Shown here: positions 39,209-51,214 of the stretch, piece by piece
Numbering within the stretch: the first letter of the stretch is position 1
How the letters are laid out: the number at the start of each line of letters is the position of its first letter
DNA from: Maioricimonas rarisocia
GTDB taxonomy: Bacteria > Planctomycetota > Planctomycetia > Planctomycetales > Planctomycetaceae
Assembly (NCBI RefSeq): GCF_007747795.1
Contig: NZ_CP036275.1
Span: forward strand, 6,378,001-6,442,000
DNA length: 64,000 bases
Direction of reading: 5' to 3'
Notes under the pieces: generated by a model
What the model was told of the DNA's origin: nothing
The model's database searches: none
What the model saw: the letters and a program-made list of their open reading frames with translations, nothing else
Program-made: the position numbers and the translations under genes

Positions 39209-41023
39209 ATGATTTCTCGCGATCCTGTTCGCCCCATCCTGCTGAGTCTGTCGCTGGCGCTGCTGACCGGTTGCCACGAGATGGATCTGTTCCGTCTGTC
39301 CGACTCCAGCGAAGCTCGCGAGAAGCAGGTCTCAGCCGCCCTCCGCGGCGAGCAGGGGCATTCGAAGCTGGTTGGTGACTACATCAACATCACCGGCCTG
39401 AACCAGATCATGCTCGAAGGCGTGGGGCTGGTGACGCGGCTGGACAATACGGGCGACGATCCCCCCGCCTCGCCGTACCGCACGCAGCTTCTCGAAGACA
39501 TGCGTAAGCGAAACATCAAGGACCCCAACGAGGTCCTGCGGAATCCCTCCACGACCCTGGTGGTCGTCCGGGCCTACCTGCCGCCGCTGCTCAAGAAGGG
39601 GGAAAACTTCGACGTCGAAGTACTCCTGCCGCAGGGGAGCGAAGCGACCAGCCTTAACGGTGGCTGGCTGCTGGAATGTGAACTGAGCGAACATGCCGCC
39701 GTTTCCGGCCGCGTCCTCAAGGGGACGGTGATGGCCAAGGCCAGCGGACCGATCCTGGTCTCGACCGGCGAAGGAGACGATGGTGACACGGCAATGATGC
39801 GTCAGGGAACGATTCCCTCTGGAGCCCGGTACGTCGGCGACGATCGCAATCTGTCGGTGTTCCTCCGCGGAGACTATCGCAGCGTGCGGATGTCCCGCCG
39901 GATCGCCAACCGCATCGGTCAGCGTTTTCACGACTACGACGACGCCGGCATCAAGCGGCCGCTCGCCGAAGCGAAGACCGACAGCCGCATCGAGCTGATC
40001 GTCCATTCCCGCTACCGGGACAATTACCCGCGGTATCTGCAGTGCATCCGGCACATCCAGTTGAACGACAGTGCCGTGGGTCGGCGGATTCGCATGCAGG
40101 AACTCCGCGAGGAACTGCAGAACCCTGCCACTGCCGGACAGGCGGCCCTCGAACTGGAAGCGATCGGTCCGGAGGCCGCTCCGATTCTCAAGTCGGGTCT
40201 GACCGCTTCGGATCTCGAAGCCCGCTTCCGTGCGGCTGAGGCCCTGGCCTATCTGGGACGGCAGGATGGCGTCGACGTGCTGGCCGAAGTGGCCGACAAG
40301 CAGCCGGCGTTTCGCGTGTTCGCCCTCGCCGCACTGGCCACGCTCGACAGTGGCGAGGCTGCTCTCGCGCTGCGGGACCTGATGAACCACAACAGTATCG
40401 AAACGCGCTATGGTGCCTTCCGTGCCCTGTCGGTCCGGCCGGCGAATGCCGTGTACATCGGCGGCAACGACATGGAAGGGAAGTTCAAGCTCCACCTGAT
40501 CGATTCGACCGGCGAACCGCTCGTTCACCTGACTCGGCGGAAGCGGTCGGAGATCGTGCTGTTCGGAGCGGACCAGCAGTTCCGCTCGCCGATGTTTGTG
40601 CGGGCCGGTCGTCACATCATGATCAAGGGAGAGCCGGGCAGTTCGCGGCTGACCATCAGCAAGTTCGCCCCGGGCGAACGCGATCTGCAGGAACAGGTCT
40701 CTCCCCGGGTGGCGGACGTGATTCGGGCCGCAAGTGCCATGGGAGCCAGTTATCCGGACATCGTGCAGATGCTGGTCCAGACAGAGAAGCAGCACAACCT
40801 GCCCGGTCGCATCGGGATCGACGCGCTGCCGCCCGCCGGACGGACCTTCGTTCGCCGCCGCGGAGGTGACGACGATTCCGAAACGGAGACCGAAGAAACG
40901 CAGGTGGGAGACCAGGCGCTGGCTCCCAACCTGTTCGAAGTCAGCGGCAAACCGAACAACGACCTGCAGAACATGCCGGTTCAAAGCGAAATCCAGGATG
41001 CCGTCGGCTTTGAAGTCCAGTAG
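39209..41023 (+). CDS. FlgI (flagellar P-ring)-like lipoprotein with HEAT repeats
   Basis: A 604-residue protein with a lipoprotein signal (LALLTGC, Cys about residue 22). Residues 55-290 resemble FlgI: INITGLNQIMLEGVGLVTRL at the N-terminal strand, TTLVVVRAYLPPLLKKGENF, and EATSLNGGWLLECEL, which matches the P-ring core. Residues about 300-410 are HEAT-like helical pairs (AALELEAIGPEAAPIL, FRAAEALAYLGRQDG, FALAALATLDSGEAA), followed by a beta-rich domain and an acidic tail. Normal FlgI is a secreted, non-lipidated protein of about 370 residues without HEAT repeats. No other flagellar gene is nearby, so it may be an envelope ring-like protein of unrelated use. Confidence 0.75.
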   Translation: MISRDPVRPILLSLSLALLTGCHEMDLFRLSDSSEAREKQVSAALRGEQGHSKLVGDYINITGLNQIMLEGVGLVTRLDNTGDDPPASPYRTQLLEDMRKRNIKDPNEVLRNPSTTLVVVRAYLPPLLKKGENFDVEVLLPQGSEATSLNGGWLLECELSEHAAVSGRVLKGTVMAKASGPILVSTGEGDDGDTAMMRQGTIPSGARYVGDDRNLSVFLRGDYRSVRMSRRIANRIGQRFHDYDDAGIKRPLAEAKTDSRIELIVHSRYRDNYPRYLQCIRHIQLNDSAVGRRIRMQELREELQNPATAGQAALELEAIGPEAAPILKSGLTASDLEARFRAAEALAYLGRQDGVDVLAEVADKQPAFRVFALAALATLDSGEAALALRDLMNHNSIETRYGAFRALSVRPANAVYIGGNDMEGKFKLHLIDSTGEPLVHLTRRKRSEIVLFGADQQFRSPMFVRAGRHIMIKGEPGSSRLTISKFAPGERDLQEQVSPRVADVIRAASAMGASYPDIVQMLVQTEKQHNLPGRIGIDALPPAGRTFVRRRGGDDDSETETEETQVGDQALAPNLFEVSGKPNNDLQNMPVQSEIQDAVGFEVQ

Positions 41024-41127
41024 TCGAACTGCCGCGTAGATTGCGATCGAGCCCGCGGCAATGGCCGTGGGCTTGATGCACGTAGAGTTCAGTCAGTAGT
41101 GGGCCGCGGGCCCGGGGTTGATCGGTC

Positions 41128-44100
41128 ATGCTGAAGTCGCTGGAGATGTTCGGCTTCAAGAGCTTTGCCGATCGCACTGCGTTCGAGTTTTCCCCCGGCG
41201 TGACGTGCGTGGTGGGGCCGAACGGCAGCGGCAAGAGCAACGTCGTCGATGCGCTCAAGTGGATTCTGGGAGACCAGAGTCCCAAGAGCCTCCGCGGCAA
41301 GGACATGGCGGACGTCATCTTCAACGGTTCCGCCGGCCGACGTCCCAGCGGTTTCGCCGAAGCCACGCTCACCTTCGACAACTCCAGCGAACTGCTGCCG
41401 ATCGACACGCAGCAGGTGCAGATTGGCCGCCGCCTGTATCGCAGCGGCGACTCCGAATATCTGCTCAACGGCTCGGCCGTGCGGCTGAAGGACATCCGCG
41501 ACCTGTTCATGGGAACCGGTGCGGGAACCGCGGCGTACAGCATCATCGAGCAGGGTCGGGTCGACCAGATCCTGCAGGCCAACCCGACCACTCGCCGCGT
41601 GGTGTTCGAAGAAGCGGCCGGCATCAGCAAGTTCAAGACGCGCCGCGTCGATGCCGAACGCAAGCTCGACCGCGTCGCCCAGAACCTGCTCCGTCTGCGC
41701 GACATCGTCGACGAAGTCGAAGCGCAGTTGACCGCCACCCGCAGCCAGGCTTCCAAGGCGGCCAAATACCGCGAACTCTCCCGGGAACTGAAGGAACTCT
41801 GGACCGGTCTGGCGGCCGACGATTACCGGCACCTGACCGCCGAACTGACCGGCCTCGAAGATCACGGCCAGGCACGGGTCGATGAACTGGCCGGTCTTGA
41901 TGAAGAACTGGCAGGTCTCGAGTCGAAGCGGAGTGCCATCGAAGAGAAGCTGTCCGAGCGTGACCGCGAACTGCGGGAGTTCGAACGGACCGCCTCGTCG
42001 AATCGGGAAACGATTGCGGCTCACGAATCTGCCATTCGCTATCAGAGCGGGCGCCTCGAAGAACTCGAACACGAAATCCTGCAGCTCCGGCAGGAACGGA
42101 ATTCACTGCGAACCGGAACTCGGGGCATCGCCCGCGAGCTGGAGACCACCGCACAGCGGCTCGAAGAATTCCAGCAAAGCTTCGAAGAGCAGCGCGAGGC
42201 CCTGCTGCAGCGGGAAGCGCAGATCTCCGGGCTTTCGGAACAACTGGAGACCGTGCGTCAGGCACTTCGGACCGCCCAGTCAACGCGGGACGAACTGGTC
42301 GCGCAGCGCACGAAGAGCGCCGAACGGGTTACGACGCTCTCCGCACAGGTCGAACATGCCGAGGCCGCGGTCTCGGCGATACAGGCCAAACTGGCTGCTC
42401 ACGACGAACGGCTGCAGGCCGCCCATAGCGAAGTCGAAACCCGTCAGGCTCGTCTGACCGAAGCTGAACTGGCAGCCGAGTCCGCCCGGCAGGAAGTCGA
42501 ACGCATCCGTAGCGACCGGATGCAGCTCGCCGGAGGACAGCGGGAGACCGAGCGGCAGCTCAACGAATACCGGGAACAGCGAAGTGCCGGGCAGGCGCGG
42601 CTTCGGGTTCTCGAAGACCTCGAGCGCCGGCAGGAAGGCCTGGGCATCGGCGTGCGGGAGATCCTGCGTCGTGCTCATGAGATCGATGCGTCGCCGTGGA
42701 ACCTGATTCTCGGCACTGCCAGCGATCTGCTCGAAGTTTCATTGGAGAAAGCGCCTCTACTCGACGTTGCTCTGGGCCGAAGGTCCCAGCTGATCGTCAT
42801 TCGTGAGCTGCGTCCGCTGCTGGACTACCTCAACCGGATCGACAGCCACATCAGTGGCCGCGTCGGCTTCATCGAATGGTCGCCGGATGCTCCGCTCGCC
42901 GGTCAGATGCCCTCTGCAAGCGGGAGCAGCGAAGGGAACGGATCGGAAGGCAACTCCCTGTTGCTCTCCGATCGGCTTCCGGACCTGTCAGACATACCGG
43001 GTGTCGCCTGCCGGGCGGACGAACTGGCGACCGAGGCCGAACCGGTTGCCGGCCTGCTCACGCGGCTGCTGGCCGACACGTGGATCGTCGATACGCTCGA
43101 CGTGGCGTTTGAACTCGCATCGGGTGCCGGCCGCGAGTGCCGGTTCGTCACGTTGCAGGGTGAACTGATCGAGCGGGACCGGACGCTGTTCGTGGGAACG
43201 GTGCCGCACGAGACGGCTGTCGTCTCCCGTCGCAGCGAACTGCTGAAACTGAAGGACGAACTGAACCGCCTGGATCACGAGATCCGGCTGGCGACGGCTC
43301 GGCTGTCACGGCTGGCCGATACTCTGGAAGACGCGGGCGGTGTCCTGAGCGGTGCCGAACAGGTCCTGCGGGATCGCCTCGACGTCTGCACCGAGTTGCG
43401 TTCACAACTGAACACCGCCGAGAGTGAAACGCGCCGCCTCGAAGACGAGCGTGCCGCACTCAAGGAAGAAGCAGACTCACTGACCGAACGGCGGGATGGA
43501 GTCCGCGGCGAACTCGAGAACGCCAAAGCTCAGGTGGCCGCAGACGACGCCGAACTGAAGGCAGTCGACGCCGAGATTGTGGACCGGCGGGAGACCATCG
43601 CCTCCGTCGAAGAATCTCTGCAGCAGTCGCGGAGCCAGACGAGCGCCGAGCAGGTCGACCTGGCCAAGCACGAAGAACGCCTCGCCAATCTGAAGTCGTC
43701 TCAGGAACGGCTGGAGCGGGACCGGCAGCTTCGCGAACAGCAGCAGGCCGAAGCCGAAGCGCGCCTCAACGCGGCCCGACAGACCCATCGCCGGACCCTG
43801 CTGACGATCCTGCAGACCGAATCGGAACTGGCAAGCTGCTTCCTCGAAGCGGAAGAGCGGGCCCGCTCAATCCACCGCATCCAGCAGCAGCGGGCGGCCG
43901 TTCAGCAGGAACGAACCGAGCTCTCGCGGCATGAGAACGAACTCACGAAGCGCCGCCGCACATTGCAGGACGAGTCCCACCAGGCGGAAATCCGGATCCG
44001 CGAGATCCGCCATCAACTGGTCACGCTCGCCGAACGCATCGAGGAAGAGTACCAGGTCCCGCTGACCGAATTCGTGGAGAGCGGCGTCTCGGCACTGGAG

Positions 44101-44988
44101 CAGTACCGCCAGCAACGCAGCGGCAATGCGGAGAAACCGGCTGTGTCGCCTGCCGCTGCGGAAGAGACGACCGATGCCGAGTCGGACGCCGCCGCCGAGA
44201 CTCCGGACGAAGCAGAAGAAACGACCGCCGCCGTCTCCGAGACAGTTGCTGCCGGTTCCCTGCCCGATGAGCCGGAGATCACACTCGAAGACATTCGCGA
44301 CGAACTGGAAGGACGCGTCAACCGGCTGCGTCGCAAGCTCAAGCTGATGGGAACGGTCAACACTGACGCCCTGCAGGACCTCGAAGAACTCGAAACGCGG
44401 TACGAGCACCTCAGCTCGCAGCTGAACGACCTCGAAGAGGCAAAGTCGACGCTCGAAGAGATCATCCGCCGCATCAACGTCGAGAGCAAGCGGCTGTTTC
44501 TCGAGACGTTCGAGGCGATTCAGGTCAACTTCCGCGATCTGTTCCGCAAGCTGTTCGGTGGCGGGGAAGGGGACATCATCCTCGAAGATCCCGACAACGT
44601 CCTGGAGTGCGGTATCGACATCGTCGCGCGTCCGCCCGGAAAGGAACTGCGGAGCATCTCGCTGCTGAGCGGTGGTGAGAAGACAATGACCGCCGTGGCG
44701 CTGCTGTTCGCGATGTTCAAGAGCAAGCCGAGTCCGTACTGCATTCTGGACGAGGTTGATGCCGCCCTCGATGATGCGAACGTCGACCGGTACGTTTCGG
44801 TGGTCAAGGAGTTCACGGACATGACGCAGTTCGTAATCATCACCCACCGCAAGCCGACCATGACGGCCGCCGACGTGCTGTACGGTGTGACGATGGAACA
44901 GGCGGGCGTGTCGAAACGGATGTCGGTCCGCTTCGAAGAGGTGGGTGAGAACGGAGAGATCCGCACGCAATCGGGGAAGGCCGCCTGA
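41128..44988 (+). CDS. smc: Chromosome partition protein SMC
   Basis: A 1286-residue SMC ATPase. Walker [10 protein letters not shown] is at residues 30-38, followed by an N-terminal coiled coil, a hinge at about 510-660, a second coiled coil, the ABC signature [11 protein letters not shown] (about 1177) and Walker [16 protein letters not shown] (about 1205). It organises and segregates the chromosome with ScpA/ScpB, which are not in this window. An acidic Ala/Glu/Thr-rich insertion of about 50 residues (about 1000-1050) interrupts the C-terminal coil near the head; the usual bacterial SMC is about 1150-1200 residues. The gene starts 104 bases after the FlgI-like gene. Confidence 0.96.
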   Translation: MLKSLEMFGFKSFADRTAFEFSPGVTCVVGPNGSGKSNVVDALKWILGDQSPKSLRGKDMADVIFNGSAGRRPSGFAEATLTFDNSSELLPIDTQQVQIGRRLYRSGDSEYLLNGSAVRLKDIRDLFMGTGAGTAAYSIIEQGRVDQILQANPTTRRVVFEEAAGISKFKTRRVDAERKLDRVAQNLLRLRDIVDEVEAQLTATRSQASKAAKYRELSRELKELWTGLAADDYRHLTAELTGLEDHGQARVDELAGLDEELAGLESKRSAIEEKLSERDRELREFERTASSNRETIAAHESAIRYQSGRLEELEHEILQLRQERNSLRTGTRGIARELETTAQRLEEFQQSFEEQREALLQREAQISGLSEQLETVRQALRTAQSTRDELVAQRTKSAERVTTLSAQVEHAEAAVSAIQAKLAAHDERLQAAHSEVETRQARLTEAELAAESARQEVERIRSDRMQLAGGQRETERQLNEYREQRSAGQARLRVLEDLERRQEGLGIGVREILRRAHEIDASPWNLILGTASDLLEVSLEKAPLLDVALGRRSQLIVIRELRPLLDYLNRIDSHISGRVGFIEWSPDAPLAGQMPSASGSSEGNGSEGNSLLLSDRLPDLSDIPGVACRADELATEAEPVAGLLTRLLADTWIVDTLDVAFELASGAGRECRFVTLQGELIERDRTLFVGTVPHETAVVSRRSELLKLKDELNRLDHEIRLATARLSRLADTLEDAGGVLSGAEQVLRDRLDVCTELRSQLNTAESETRRLEDERAALKEEADSLTERRDGVRGELENAKAQVAADDAELKAVDAEIVDRRETIASVEESLQQSRSQTSAEQVDLAKHEERLANLKSSQERLERDRQLREQQQAEAEARLNAARQTHRRTLLTILQTESELASCFLEAEERARSIHRIQQQRAAVQQERTELSRHENELTKRRRTLQDESHQAEIRIREIRHQLVTLAERIEEEYQVPLTEFVESGVSALEQYRQQRSGNAEKPAVSPAAAEETTDAESDAAAETPDEAEETTAAVSETVAAGSLPDEPEITLEDIRDELEGRVNRLRRKLKLMGTVNTDALQDLEELETRYEHLSSQLNDLEEAKSTLEEIIRRINVESKRLFLETFEAIQVNFRDLFRKLFGGGEGDIILEDPDNVLECGIDIVARPPGKELRSISLLSGGEKTMTAVALLFAMFKSKPSPYCILDEVDAALDDANVDRYVSVVKEFTDMTQFVIITHRKPTMTAADVLYGVTMEQAGVSKRMSVRFEEVGENGEIRTQSGKAA

Positions 44989-45121
44989 GGCGACTCCGGC
45001 CGGGCCCCAACTCTGCACCGCAGGCACTTCGCGCGGGGACGGTGCGGGTCCACAATCGAACCTCCGTCGCACACACTTTGTGCCTCACCCGTTCGATCCC
45101 GCGCGTTGCCTCCGTCCGACC

Positions 45122-45934
45122 ATGCCTGTCTGGTTTGCCGATCTGAATCCCGTGCTGCAGGCACTGCTTGCCGGCCTGTTCACCTGGTCCGTCACGGCAC
45201 TGGGGGCGGCGTCCGTTTTCTTCGGCCGGAAGTTCAACCAGAAACTGCTGGACTGGATGCTCGGATTCGCCGGCGGTGTGATGATGGCAGCCAGCTACTG
45301 GTCGCTGCTGGCCCCTTCGATCGAGATTGCGGAAAACCGCGACATGGCGCCGTGGTGGCCGGCGGCAGCAGGACTGATTGCCGGGGTGTTCACGCTGTGG
45401 GCTCTGGACAAGGTGCTGCCACACCTGCACCCGGGCATGCCGACCGATCAGACGGAAGGCCCCGAGTCGACCTGGCACCGCAGTGTGCTGCTGGTGACGG
45501 CCATCACTCTGCACAACATCCCGGAGGGACTGGCGGTCGGCGTCGCGTTCGGCGGCGTGATCTCCGGCGTTCCGTCTGCCAGTCTGGCGGCCGCCGTCGC
45601 ACTGGCCCTCGGCATCGGTCTGCAGAACTTTCCGGAAGGGATCGCCGTGGCGATGCCGCTCCGCGGCGAGGGAATGTCCCGCGGGAAGGCATTCTGGTTC
45701 GGACAGCTTTCGGCGATCGTCGAGCCGGTGGCGGCGGTGCTGGGCGCTGCGGCGGTGACGTATGCTGCACCGATGCTGCCTTACGCACTCAGCTTCGCCG
45801 CGGGAGCGATGATCTTCGTCGTCGTGGAAGAGCTGATTCCCGAGTCGCAGCAGGCGGGCAACGTCGATCTGGCAACGGTCGCCTTCGTTGTGGGATTCAC
45901 CGTGATGATGATTCTCGACGTCGCGCTCGGTTAA
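45122..45934 (+). CDS. ZIP-family metal transporter
   Basis: A 270-residue inner-membrane protein with about eight hydrophobic helices. [10 protein letters not shown] and [11 protein letters not shown] are the paired metal-binding motifs of TM4 and TM5, and VVEELIPES is the conserved TM6 motif. A short His-containing loop (HLHPGMP) lies between TM3 and TM4. It most likely imports zinc or a similar divalent metal. ATG 45122 is chosen because the upstream extension is not membrane-like. It lies 133 bases after smc. Confidence 0.9.
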   Translation: MPVWFADLNPVLQALLAGLFTWSVTALGAASVFFGRKFNQKLLDWMLGFAGGVMMAASYWSLLAPSIEIAENRDMAPWWPAAAGLIAGVFTLWALDKVLPHLHPGMPTDQTEGPESTWHRSVLLVTAITLHNIPEGLAVGVAFGGVISGVPSASLAAAVALALGIGLQNFPEGIAVAMPLRGEGMSRGKAFWFGQLSAIVEPVAAVLGAAAVTYAAPMLPYALSFAAGAMIFVVVEELIPESQQAGNVDLATVAFVVGFTVMMILDVALG

Positions 45935-46067
45935 GGCCGCACACTACGGGGACGTCGAGCAATTCGTCGACGGGTACCTGATGGTCGTCGCAGAGCGACG
46001 CCCGCGGCTGAGTTGCGGGTCGTGAGACTCCGCTTGGCAAACAGAAGGTGGGCCCGATGCAGGGTGG

Positions 46068-46086
46068 CACGGCTCTGCGAGCCGTG
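46068..46086. repeat. Hairpin repeat CACGGCTC/GAGCCGTG
   Basis: A perfect 8-bp stem with loop TGC. The inverted relative lies at 37244-37263. Confidence 0.6.
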
Positions 46087-46090
46087 CGCT

Positions 46091-46116
46091 CACTCGCTTG
46101 CATCTGGTGCTGGTAT
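46091..46116 (+). repeat. Dispersed repeat word, degraded copy
   Basis: Matches the minus strand of 37384-37409 at 21 of 26 positions and shares GTGCTGGT with 15757-15774. Confidence 0.5.
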
Positions 46117-46142
46117 CTGGCTGATACGGCGAAGGCCAGGGA

Positions 46143-46157
46143 GCAGACATTCCTGTC
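46143..46157 (-). repeat. Dispersed repeat word GACAGGAATGTCTGC, inverted copy
   Basis: The reverse complement of the word seen at 15832 and 37187. Confidence 0.5.
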
Positions 46158-46652
46158 AGGTCGGCTGGGCCAGAGTACCCGGCTGGTCTGGGGGCTCGCC
46201 TTCGGCTCGACCCCAGCCACACACTGCAGGCGACGCAACGTAAGACAATCGTTGGTCACTCGAACTGTTCTACTGGTGCGTCACGGGCGATCCGGTTGCT
46301 TGGACGCGACAACCGAAACGAGCGTCCAGGGTTCGCTGGCCGTGACACACCCTACACTTGCTTCGGCTCGACCCCAGCCACCCATCGAGCGTTGTCTCGC
46401 AACTCGGGCCTCAAGCCTGTCTCGCCACGCCCATTGCTTCGCTGCGCTCTGTTCTGGGACGTGCCACCCGACCGCCAGCCCCCCATCCTCCGAAACGGCG
46501 TCGAACACTCATGACGTAATCCCGGCACTTACGTACCGGGCTCGCCTCTCACCTCTGCACCTGCTTCGGCTTGCCCCCCGGTTTCCCATTGATCGCAACG
46601 CCGGAGGGCCGGTGACTCGGAACACGCTCCCAACTCCGCAGGGGGAGGACCG

Positions 46653-47813
46653 TCAGGGGATGACGTCCAGAATCTCGTCGGCGGTATCGAAGAGAATCAC
46701 GCGATCCCGATCGAGCCCCCGGAATGCCTGCCCCAATCTCGGACCGTACAGCGATTCGCCCGAGATGTTGTGGATGCAGATTCGCCGGATCTGCTCGGGG
46801 TACTTGCGGGTCAGTTCGCCGTAGATCTCCGGATCCCGCTGCCCCGAATCGCCGCAGAGCACGAACTCCCGATGCGGGAACTCCTGCAGCAGATGATCGA
46901 GCACGCGCCGCTTGGCACCGTTGCGGGCCGCGAGCAGCTCGCGGCCGCGCATCCGCAGGGTGCGGATCGTCCGCAAGTGCATACTTCCGGGCGGAAAGCG
47001 ATGCTCACCCAGAAACAGTTCGAGCGGCTCGAACAATTGCCAGGGACTGGCCGAGACGTAGTGGAAGCGTGCTCCCCGCCGGGCCCAGCGACCGTAGACC
47101 TCGCTCATCCCTTCGATCGAGCGAAAGTCGCGCATGAAGGTGTTGGCGAGCAGTTCCCGCCGGCGGCTGACCTCGCTCACCTTGATGGTGTCGTCAATGT
47201 CGGAGATGACCGAAACGCCCCGTTCGGGCACCAGTTCGATCCGCCCTCCAAAGTTCCTGCCATCGGCATCGTCGGTGACCGCCTCGAACCTCAGCGAGCG
47301 TCGGCCGAGCGCGTCCTGGTCGGTCAGATCGGAAATGGCCTCCTCGGAGAGGCGCAGCGTCTCGCGGAGGTGTCCGTTCGTGAACGAGGGGGGAAGCAGG
47401 TAGACCGTCGCTCCCAGACGGATCGGAACCCGGTTGCCTCGTGAGTTCCCCACCAGAAACATCGACAGCCGTTCCCGGCAACGGTCACTCTCGAGCGACT
47501 GCCGGTCCAGCTTGAGAACCTTGAGCAGAACCCGCATCAGCGCGCGACGGCGGATGGAACTGTGAACCGGCTGAAAAATCCAGCCGTGCACGTGCAGGTG
47601 CCACTGACCGGTCGCCGGGTCACGACGACCGTAACTGGGAAAGAACAGCAGTTTCTGGTCCGGACGGATCGAGGCGGTCGGCGTCGGTTCTGCGACGGAA
47701 ACCGCGAGCTGCTGCACGTCGACACTAATTGGCAGACCTTCTACGCGACCGGCGAGCGAACTCGTCGCCGCGTCTTCCGAAAACTCCTGCCGTTGCGGTT
47801 CGTACTCTCTCAC
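46653..47813 (-). CDS. App1-family phosphatidate phosphatase-like protein
   Basis: A 386-residue protein. The C-terminal half is the App1/DUF2183 catalytic domain of the HAD type: [13 protein letters not shown] (DxDxT, about residue 207), [13 protein letters not shown] and [13 protein letters not shown]. The N-terminal half has a beta-rich domain ([14 protein letters not shown]) found in fungal and bacterial relatives. In yeast App1 dephosphorylates phosphatidic acid. No signal peptide is seen, so it is probably cytoplasmic or membrane-associated. Its GTG start overlaps the TGA stop of the RND gene (GTGA), so translation is coupled. The link with an RND transporter suggests lipid handling, but this is inference. 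Confidence 0.85.
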   Translation of the reverse strand: MREYEPQRQEFSEDAATSSLAGRVEGLPISVDVQQLAVSVAEPTPTASIRPDQKLLFFPSYGRRDPATGQWHLHVHGWIFQPVHSSIRRRALMRVLLKVLKLDRQSLESDRCRERLSMFLVGNSRGNRVPIRLGATVYLLPPSFTNGHLRETLRLSEEAISDLTDQDALGRRSLRFEAVTDDADGRNFGGRIELVPERGVSVISDIDDTIKVSEVSRRRELLANTFMRDFRSIEGMSEVYGRWARRGARFHYVSASPWQLFEPLELFLGEHRFPPGSMHLRTIRTLRMRGRELLAARNGAKRRVLDHLLQEFPHREFVLCGDSGQRDPEIYGELTRKYPEQIRRICIHNISGESLYGPRLGQAFRGLDRDRVILFDTADEILDVIP

Positions 47814-50800
47814 GACGCTCCACCGACAACCGGTGCAGGCGAAGCCGTCGCCGACGACCCGCCGTCACTGTACGGTGACTCCTCCTCCGGCTCTGCTCCC
47901 CAGATCTGCCGGGACAGCCGACGAACATCGAAGAAAATCATGTTCAGGACCGGCACGATTCCCAGCGTCAGTACTGTCGCAAACACGAGTCCGAAGGTCA
48001 GCGTTACGGCCATCGGAATCAGGAATTTCGCCTGAAAACTGCGTTCGAACATCAGCGGGGTCAGACCGGCGACCGTCGTCAGTGTGGTCAGCAGGATCGG
48101 TCGCAACCGCAGCTTTGCCCCATCGACACTGGCTTCAAGTTCACTCATGCCGGAGCGGATGCGATTGTTGATGAAATCGACGAGCACCAGTGAGTCGTTC
48201 ACGACGATGCCGGTCAGCGCCACCATACCGATCGCGCTCAGGATCGTCATCGGATACCCCGTAATCCAGTGCCCGATGATGGCTCCCTGGATCCCGAAGG
48301 GGATCGCCGCCATCACCACGAGCGGCTGCAGGTAGGAGCGAAACAGTCCGGCGAGCAGCATGTAGATCATCATCAGGGCGACGGGGGTGGCCAGCTTGAG
48401 ACTGCCGAACGCCTTCCCCTGTTCCTCAGACGACCCGAGAAAGCTGATCTTCACGCCGGGATACCTCTTCTGGATCTCCGGTGTGAACTCGCGACGGACC
48501 TTGCCGACCACGTCGGAGGCCCGCGTCACCTGCGAGTCGATCTCGCCGAACACCGTAATCGACCGCTGCTGCTGGCTGCGATGAATCGTCGTGTACCCGC
48601 GGGTTTCGTTGAGGGCAGCCACCTCCCACATCGGGATCCACTTGCGGGACGTACCGTCGTCGCCGCCGGTGGGAATCCACATCGATTCGATGTTGTACAC
48701 GTCTTCGCGAAAGTCCTCCGGATAGCGAACCATGATCTTCACGTCTTCGCGGTTGCGGGTGATTCGTCGCGCCTCGGCCCCATATGTCGCGGCCCGTACG
48801 TAGTTACCCAGCGTTCCGACCGTCACTCCCGTGGGACGTGCTGCTTCTCGCAGCGAGATTTGAATCTCCCGCTTTCCTTCATCGAGATCGTCGTCGAGAT
48901 CCACGACTCCGTTGTACGTGGCCAGTTCGGCCTTGTACTCCTCGGCGATCGCCTGCAGCTGATCCAGTTCGTCGCCGGTAAAGCGGATCTCGATATCCTT
49001 GCCGCCAGGACCACCGTTCTGGATCTCCCAGGTGATCGAATTCACGCCGGTCAGCTTTTCCGAGACGCGGCGGAGATCCGCCAGCACGTCGTCGCTGGAA
49101 CGCAGGTCCTTCGCCTCCCGCTCGTCTGCGGCCAGCAGTTCGACAAACAGCTGACCGAAGTGCGACTGGACTTCCCGCCCGGTGGCCCCCGCCTCGCCAA
49201 TCACAAGCTTCTGCGCCACATCGACCTGGACACTGGTGACCTCGGGCATCGCCAGCGCGGCATCGCTGAGGACCTCGAGCCGCTCGCGGACCTCCTCGGC
49301 ACTGGTCCCGACCGGCATCTCGATGATTCCCTGCATCGACTCGGCATCGAGCTTTTGAATGAACTCCCAGCCGACCACGTTCCCCGCGGAAACTCCGGTC
49401 GACGTCCGGCCGAAAAACAGGCCCAGAGCCATCATGCACGTCCCCACGGCTACCGCGAGTGACACGTACCGCCAGCGCAGTGCCAGCCTCAGGCACCACT
49501 CGTACAGCGGCAGCAAAAAGCTCCGCAGCACGAACCCTTCGTACTTTGCCAGCCGATGCAGCGGACCGCTCGCTTCTTCTTTGCTCTTGCGCGACAGTTT
49601 CGAAGGCAGGTGCCGCAGGTGCGCCGGAAGAATGATGAGTGCTTCGGCCAGCGACACCGTCAAGGCCGCGATCACCACCAGTGGCAGCTGCGACATGAAG
49701 TCGCCGATTTGCCCCTGGATGAACAGCAACGGCGAAAAGGCCGCGATGGTCGTGGTCACGGCAATCAGTACCGGCCACATTACCTCTTCGGCCCCCTTGA
49801 TGGCCGCCTCGCGTGCCGGCATTCCTTCTTCGACGCGGCGGTAAATGTTCTCGCCGATCACGATCGCATCGTCGACGATGATCCCCAGAACGATGATCAG
49901 CCCGAACATCGAGAGCAGATTCATCGAGACGCCGAACAGCCACATCACGATGAACGTGCCGAGAAACGAGACCGGCAGGCCGATCGCCGTCCACAACGCG
50001 ACCCGCCAGTTGAGGAACAGCATCAGACACATCAGGACCAGCAGGAGGCCGGCCTTGCCGTTGCGAAGCATCAGGTCCAGGCGGCCTTCCACGAAACGGG
50101 CCAGGTCGGTATGCAGCCCCAGCTGGAACCGGTGCGGAAACGGTTGCCGCAGGCTCTGCTCGTAGATCGCCAGCGGGTCGGGCCGGCCTGCAATGCGATC
50201 GATCGCGTATGCCACACGGCTGCTGAGCACGGCCCAGCTCCGCTCCCACCATGGGTCGCCGGGCGAAGGTGGCTCGCCATACGGGTGAAACTCCCGCCCC
50301 CCCTTGCCGGCCGCGTACGCCTTGATCAGCGTCGAAATCTGGATCGCATCCTGCGTGGCCGTCTTTTCGACAATCAGATTCGCGGCACGTTTGCCGTTGA
50401 AATAGCTCTTCGCATCCGTGTCGACAAAATCATCGCGGACGATCGCCACATCGCGCAGTCGGATGGTGCGTCCGTCGGGAAGACTGCGGATCTCGATGTC
50501 CTCGAGATCGGCTCCTTCCTGTTCTTCGCCCAGCGTACGGACCGAGATATGTCCCCGGTCCCCCTTGAGGTTGCCCCCGGAGACATCGAGATTGGTCTGC
50601 CGGATCGCTGCCGCGACCTCATCGAAGGTGACGTTGTACTCCAGCAGCCGGTCGGGCCGGATCTCGACACTGATTTCGTCGTCGCGCAGTCCGGTCATCA
50701 GAACATCGCTCACGCCGGGCAGTTCGAGCAGATCATCGCGGATGTCCCGCGTCGCCTGCTTGAGATCCGCCTCGCTGCCATCCCCGTAGACGGCCACCAT

Positions 50801-51214
50801 GATGACCGGCAACGTCGGTTCGATCTTGAAGACGGTGATCTTCTCGAGATCGTCGGGCAGGTCCTGGAGCGCGTCGACCTCGTTCTTGACTTCCTGGAGC
50901 ACGGTGTCGACATCGTCGACGTCGTTGAACAGCGTCAAGGTGGTCGTCGACAGCCCCTCGGAGACCGAGGAATCCACCTTCTCGACACCGTCCACGTCCC
51001 GGACGGCCTCCTCGACCTTGATCGTGATCGCCTTTTCCAATTCCTGCGGCTGCACCGCAGGATAGACGGCCATGATGGCAATCTTGTTGGGCCGGCTCTC
51101 CGGAAACATTTCCCGGACGAGAGTGAACGCGAAGGCGGCGCCGGCCAGAAGCACGACGGCCATCATCATGTTCACCAGAACCGGGTTCTCCACGCTGAAG
51201 CGGGGAAGGGACAT
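47810..51214 (-). CDS. RND-family efflux transporter (AcrB/HAE1 type)
   Basis: A 1134-residue inner-membrane pump with two homologous halves, each a first helix, a large periplasmic loop and five further helices. ATG 51214 gives the classic start [19 protein letters not shown]4 holds the proton-relay DD in [14 protein letters not shown]. About 100 residues before TM2 there is an extra segment ([17 protein letters not shown]...) not seen in AcrB. It has no neighbouring membrane-fusion or outer-membrane gene; the TolC-like protein at 5.3 kb is far away. It is cotranscribed with the App1-like phosphatase. The substrate is unknown. Confidence 0.9.
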   Translation of the reverse strand: MSLPRFSVENPVLVNMMMAVVLLAGAAFAFTLVREMFPESRPNKIAIMAVYPAVQPQELEKAITIKVEEAVRDVDGVEKVDSSVSEGLSTTTLTLFNDVDDVDTVLQEVKNEVDALQDLPDDLEKITVFKIEPTLPVIMVAVYGDGSEADLKQATRDIRDDLLELPGVSDVLMTGLRDDEISVEIRPDRLLEYNVTFDEVAAAIRQTNLDVSGGNLKGDRGHISVRTLGEEQEGADLEDIEIRSLPDGRTIRLRDVAIVRDDFVDTDAKSYFNGKRAANLIVEKTATQDAIQISTLIKAYAAGKGGREFHPYGEPPSPGDPWWERSWAVLSSRVAYAIDRIAGRPDPLAIYEQSLRQPFPHRFQLGLHTDLARFVEGRLDLMLRNGKAGLLLVLMCLMLFLNWRVALWTAIGLPVSFLGTFIVMWLFGVSMNLLSMFGLIIVLGIIVDDAIVIGENIYRRVEEGMPAREAAIKGAEEVMWPVLIAVTTTIAAFSPLLFIQGQIGDFMSQLPLVVIAALTVSLAEALIILPAHLRHLPSKLSRKSKEEASGPLHRLAKYEGFVLRSFLLPLYEWCLRLALRWRYVSLAVAVGTCMMALGLFFGRTSTGVSAGNVVGWEFIQKLDAESMQGIIEMPVGTSAEEVRERLEVLSDAALAMPEVTSVQVDVAQKLVIGEAGATGREVQSHFGQLFVELLAADEREAKDLRSSDDVLADLRRVSEKLTGVNSITWEIQNGGPGGKDIEIRFTGDELDQLQAIAEEYKAELATYNGVVDLDDDLDEGKREIQISLREAARPTGVTVGTLGNYVRAATYGAEARRITRNREDVKIMVRYPEDFREDVYNIESMWIPTGGDDGTSRKWIPMWEVAALNETRGYTTIHRSQQQRSITVFGEIDSQVTRASDVVGKVRREFTPEIQKRYPGVKISFLGSSEEQGKAFGSLKLATPVALMMIYMLLAGLFRSYLQPLVVMAAIPFGIQGAIIGHWITGYPMTILSAIGMVALTGIVVNDSLVLVDFINNRIRSGMSELEASVDGAKLRLRPILLTTLTTVAGLTPLMFERSFQAKFLIPMAVTLTFGLVFATVLTLGIVPVLNMIFFDVRRLSRQIWGAEPEEESPYSDGGSSATASPAPVVGGAS

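Larger units (their letters stand above)
45935..46652. other. Repeat-rich intergenic region
   Basis: These 718 bases between convergent genes hold no credible gene. They contain three words shared with other gaps and a local direct repeat, TTCGGCTCGACCCCAGCCAC, seen near 46200 and again near 46362. The region looks like worn repeat debris. Confidence 0.6.
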
